This document shows positions 61,659-64,000 of a DNA stretch of 64,000 nucleotides, piece after piece (within the stretch, counting starts at the first letter, position 1; every line of letters starts with the position of its first letter). The translations under genes were made by a program, and so were the position numbers. Under the pieces are notes generated by a model. It saw nothing but the letters and a program-made list of their open reading frames with translations. It searched no databases and was not told where the DNA came from. Source of the DNA: Myxococcota bacterium (GTDB lineage: Bacteria; Myxococcota_A; Polyangia; JAAYKL01); contig JASJCT010000003.1 of the NCBI GenBank assembly GCA_030065855.1, positions 21,622 through 85,621 of the forward strand, written 5' to 3'.

Positions 61659-62472
61659 GTCGGTCCTTTCCTTGGCCCTTGGTGGCAACGGGCGTGCGTA
61701 ACAGCTCAGACACATCGGGCAAATGACGCCCGGTTGTTTGAAGGTACTGGCCAACCCAGTCCTCGAGCATGTGTTTCTGACTGACCGTCAGGCGCAGCTG
61801 GGCAACTAGCGCTTGTATCCAGCGCTTTTCCTCCAAACCGATTGTCCCATTCTCACCAAAACTGGCACGGGCCTGCTGAAGATAGGCGTTTACGGTTTCG
61901 ACATGTGGATGCATCAGGGATTCGACTTTCTGCTTGGTGAGCCCGGCGATATCACAGTGGTCTGAGACGATCTTCATGCATGCAAGGCGGTGGGGTGGGA
62001 GGCATCGGGACGCTGCCTCGAAAAATCCAGAGGCCTCCATGTCGACCAGGGTTTCATCGGGCATATCGCTACCGGGTTGCATCACTGGAGCATCGAAGGT
62101 CATCACTGGTTTCTCATTCAATTCGGTCTGAAGGAGCATATCTGGGTAGAACGATCTCCCCGAGCTGGTATCGACGATTTTATTGATGAGAAACAGATCG
62201 CCAATATTAGCCCCGGAGTTGGGGTGGGCACCGGCGATGCCCACGTTAAGGGCGTAGCGCAATGCATCTTGGCCGAACTGGGCAATTGTATACCCAACGG
62301 CAAACGCGGATCTGACCTTGCCAATACCGCTCACTGCGAGCAGCAGATCCTCATTGCCAAAACAGTCAATCGACGGCAGGACCGGCTCTTTTTTAAGACC
62401 AAAGTGGTCGATGAACGGGCGCGCCTCTGACGGCAAAGCCACGATGATTGCGCAGGTCCTCGATCCAGTCAT
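61627..62472 (-). CDS. Nucleoside phosphorylase/nucleosidase-family protein
   Basis: A 281-residue PNP/UDP-family (MTAN-like) protein. 'AIIVALPSEARPF' opens the fold, 'ALNVGIAGAHPNS' follows, and 'VDMEASGFFEAA' carries the acidic substrate-binding motif. The C-terminal ~70 residues extend beyond the usual length. Start ATG 62472 is preferred for family alignment. The final 32 bp overlap the SPL-like gene, indicating coupling. Substrate is unknown: futalosine, methylthioadenosine or other nucleosides are possible. Confidence 0.78.
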   Translation of the reverse strand: MTGSRTCAIIVALPSEARPFIDHFGLKKEPVLPSIDCFGNEDLLLAVSGIGKVRSAFAVGYTIAQFGQDALRYALNVGIAGAHPNSGANIGDLFLINKIVDTSSGRSFYPDMLLQTELNEKPVMTFDAPVMQPGSDMPDETLVDMEASGFFEAASRCLPPHRLACMKIVSDHCDIAGLTKQKVESLMHPHVETVNAYLQQARASFGENGTIGLEEKRWIQALVAQLRLTVSQKHMLEDWVGQYLQTTGRHLPDVSELLRTPVATKGQGKDRLEHLRSLLFQ

Positions 62473-62639
62473 GCCCAAAGTATTGACAAAAACGAGACTC
62501 AACACAACCCCTCGACATTTTGCACCGATCCCCTTCCCCCGCGGCAGGACCGAAACCAAAATGGCGCAGCTATCTTGTTTATCTCAATATTTTTTCCGAA
62601 ATTTTCCAAAACCTACCACTAAGAGACTAAAGTGGCGCC

Positions 62640-63734
62640 GTGGCTAAAGATATTACCATTGCCGCGTACTACTACCCCGGTTGGCACCCGTGTTCTGTGC
62701 GGGATGTGGGGTTTTCAAAGGGGTTTAGTGAATGGGACTTGGTCTATGGCGCCACGCCGCGGTTTGACGGACACCAACAGCCCAATATCCCCCTTTGGGG
62801 TCGCGAGGACGAGTCCCAGCCCCGGGTATTTTCCAAAAAAATTGATGCGGCCAAGGCCCATGGTATCGACCTGTTTGTCTTTGCTTTTTACTGGTCCAGA
62901 GGCAAGCGACTTCTCGAAGGTGCGCTCAACCAGGGGTTTCTCAGTGCACCGTCGAATCGAGAGATCCAATTCGCTCTCATGTGGGCCAATCGCATGCCCA
63001 GGCGCGTGCTACCTGTCAAAAAGACCCAGGGCGAGGGGATCGATCCAATGCGCCTCGTTTACACTGACTCAAATGATTTTCTAGATTTTATCAAACACAT
63101 AGCCACGGAATACTTCACCCAACCCAGCTATTTTCGTTATCTAGGCAATGCCTACTTGAGCATCTTTGATACGAATTTCTTTTTGCGCCAGCTGGGCGAG
63201 AACGGCGCGCGGGCTGCCATTGCTCGCGCGCGCAAGTGGTTGTTTGCAAACGGCTTTGGCGGGCTTCACCTGGCGGCCATTGACCCGATCCCCCAATTTC
63301 GACCCGTACTCCAAAAAATCGGATTTGACAGTGTGACCCACTATGTCCTGCTACCCGAGTGGAAGGGCCCGCGTATTCAGGATTTTGAGCAAGCCGCACG
63401 GGCACGTGCAGGTCAGTGGCCACACATGACCCAGGCTACCCGCTTGCCCTATTTTCCAGCTGTCTCACCTGGGTGGGATGCAACCCCCAGGGCAGTGGAC
63501 TATGGAAAGGAAAAACCCAAGCGCTACCCCTGGTCGCCGATCGTGGTGGGACAGTCCCCGGCCAAATTTGCCCAGTTTCTCAAGGGGGCCGTAAGGTTTT
63601 CAGCCCGAGAAAACCCAGCATCTCCAATGGTTTTTATCGCTTCCTGGAACGAATGGAGCGAGGGCCACTACCTGGAACCCGACACCCGGTACGGTTACAA
63701 CTGGCTAGAAGCAGTGCGGGAAGCAGCATCTTAG
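62640..63734 (+). CDS. WbsX/GH99-like glycosyl-processing protein
   Basis: A 364-residue protein of the WbsX/Glyco_hydro_99-like group: 'IAAYYYPGWHP' at the start, 'GIDLFVFAFYWSRGKRLLEG', and the terminal 'FIASWNEWSEGHYLEPD' carrying the conserved acidic residues. Relatives act in polysaccharide or O-antigen pathways. It starts with GTG 62640 and no strong ribosome-binding site. It is divergent from the nucleosidase gene. The repeat array follows. Confidence 0.82.
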   Translation: MAKDITIAAYYYPGWHPCSVRDVGFSKGFSEWDLVYGATPRFDGHQQPNIPLWGREDESQPRVFSKKIDAAKAHGIDLFVFAFYWSRGKRLLEGALNQGFLSAPSNREIQFALMWANRMPRRVLPVKKTQGEGIDPMRLVYTDSNDFLDFIKHIATEYFTQPSYFRYLGNAYLSIFDTNFFLRQLGENGARAAIARARKWLFANGFGGLHLAAIDPIPQFRPVLQKIGFDSVTHYVLLPEWKGPRIQDFEQAARARAGQWPHMTQATRLPYFPAVSPGWDATPRAVDYGKEKPKRYPWSPIVVGQSPAKFAQFLKGAVRFSARENPASPMVFIASWNEWSEGHYLEPDTRYGYNWLEAVREAAS

Positions 63735-63775
63735 CTAGTGCCATGTCAAACGAAATTTGTCGGGTAAAGTTAGCA

Positions 63776-63964
63776 AATTCCCCCTTGAAAAAGGGGGTTA
63801 GGGGGATTTTGTCACCTCGCAATGCCAGGGGAAAAGACGAAATCCCCCCTGCCCCCTTTGCCAACAATGGCATTCGGTTAAGGGCAAATGTCGCGATTTT
63901 TGCTATTTTTATGCCGGGTAAAGGATCTCCCCCTTGAAAAAGGGGGTTAGGGGGATTTTGACAC
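63776..63964. repeat. Three C/G-tract palindromic repeat units at the right edge
   Basis: Two direct copies of TTCCCCCTTGAAAAAGGGGG followed by TTAGGGGGATTTTG (about 63779-63812 and 63927-63960), with a shorter inverted copy AAATCCCCCCTGCCCCCTTT at 63840-63859 between them. They are the same family as 2194-2287, in both cases after gene ends. Confidence 0.8.
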
Positions 63965-64000
63965 GTCCAATCGAATTTTACCTTTGAAAACAATTGCTTG

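Noticed and set aside
1..64000. tRNA or rRNA genes
   Set aside because: No cloverleaf with a conserved T-loop and no rRNA core sequence was recognised; a tRNAscan-type run would settle it.

Overview
The window looks like chromosomal DNA of a Gram-negative, deltaproteobacterial or Myxococcota-like bacterium. I infer this from several gene groups. They include type IV pilus genes pilC and pilS, an rpoN-hpf-ptsN-hprK cluster leading into a mannose-family PTS, and an SdhCAB complex with a b558-type membrane anchor. There are also many secreted lipoproteins with Ser-Asp or Thr-Asp linkers and outer-membrane beta-barrels. The species cannot be named from sequence alone. I found no rRNA, tRNA, CRISPR array, phage or complete insertion sequence.

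Layout. 1-2148: three tandem AIM24-family genes. 2194-2287: a palindromic C/G-tract repeat, also present at the right edge (63776-63964). 2324-4419: a PhoB/PhoR-like two-component pair. 4628-14218: an Rrf2 regulator, an Asp-rich repeat protein and three tandem beta-helix lipoproteins. 14253-18985: mtaB-like, rpoZ, pilC and pilS. 18982-22971: a CotH-family lipoprotein coupled to a fourth beta-helix lipoprotein, then a Cys-rich lipoprotein. 23117-28118 (minus strand): a compact redox operon of tetraheme lipoprotein, small membrane protein, FMN-binding protein, fused NapH/NapG-type ferredoxin, beta-barrel and methyltransferase. 28440-34217 (plus strand): sdhCAB, a second Rrf2 regulator, a CBS protein and a beta-barrel. 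34254-37307: a large BNR/FG-GAP lipoprotein.

37469-45169 (minus strand) is the most unusual block. After purB comes a tightly overlapping run of parvulin PPIase, iron-type ABC transporter (binding protein, fused permease, ATPase), a small membrane-anchored protein with a striking N-terminus, and a radical SAM/SPASM enzyme with an apparent PqqD-like N-terminal domain. This resembles a peptide-modification cassette wired into a metal or solute importer. It is my best candidate for an undescribed system.

45915-54422 (minus strand): sigma-54, Hpf, PtsN, HPr kinase, EIIA/B/C/D(Man), HPr, EI and a DsbA-like lipoprotein, most with overlapping ends. This is a complete PTS phosphorelay with its own regulatory kinase. 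54639-60586 (plus strand): a Lys-rich protein, a coiled-coil KOW protein, a Ca-binding-repeat lipoprotein, an RsuA/RluB-type pseudouridine synthase, a REP/MITE-like element, and a secreted trypsin-like protease coupled to a lipoprotein. 60657-63734: a spore-photoproduct-lyase-like radical SAM protein overlapping a nucleoside phosphorylase-like gene, then a WbsX/GH99-like protein.
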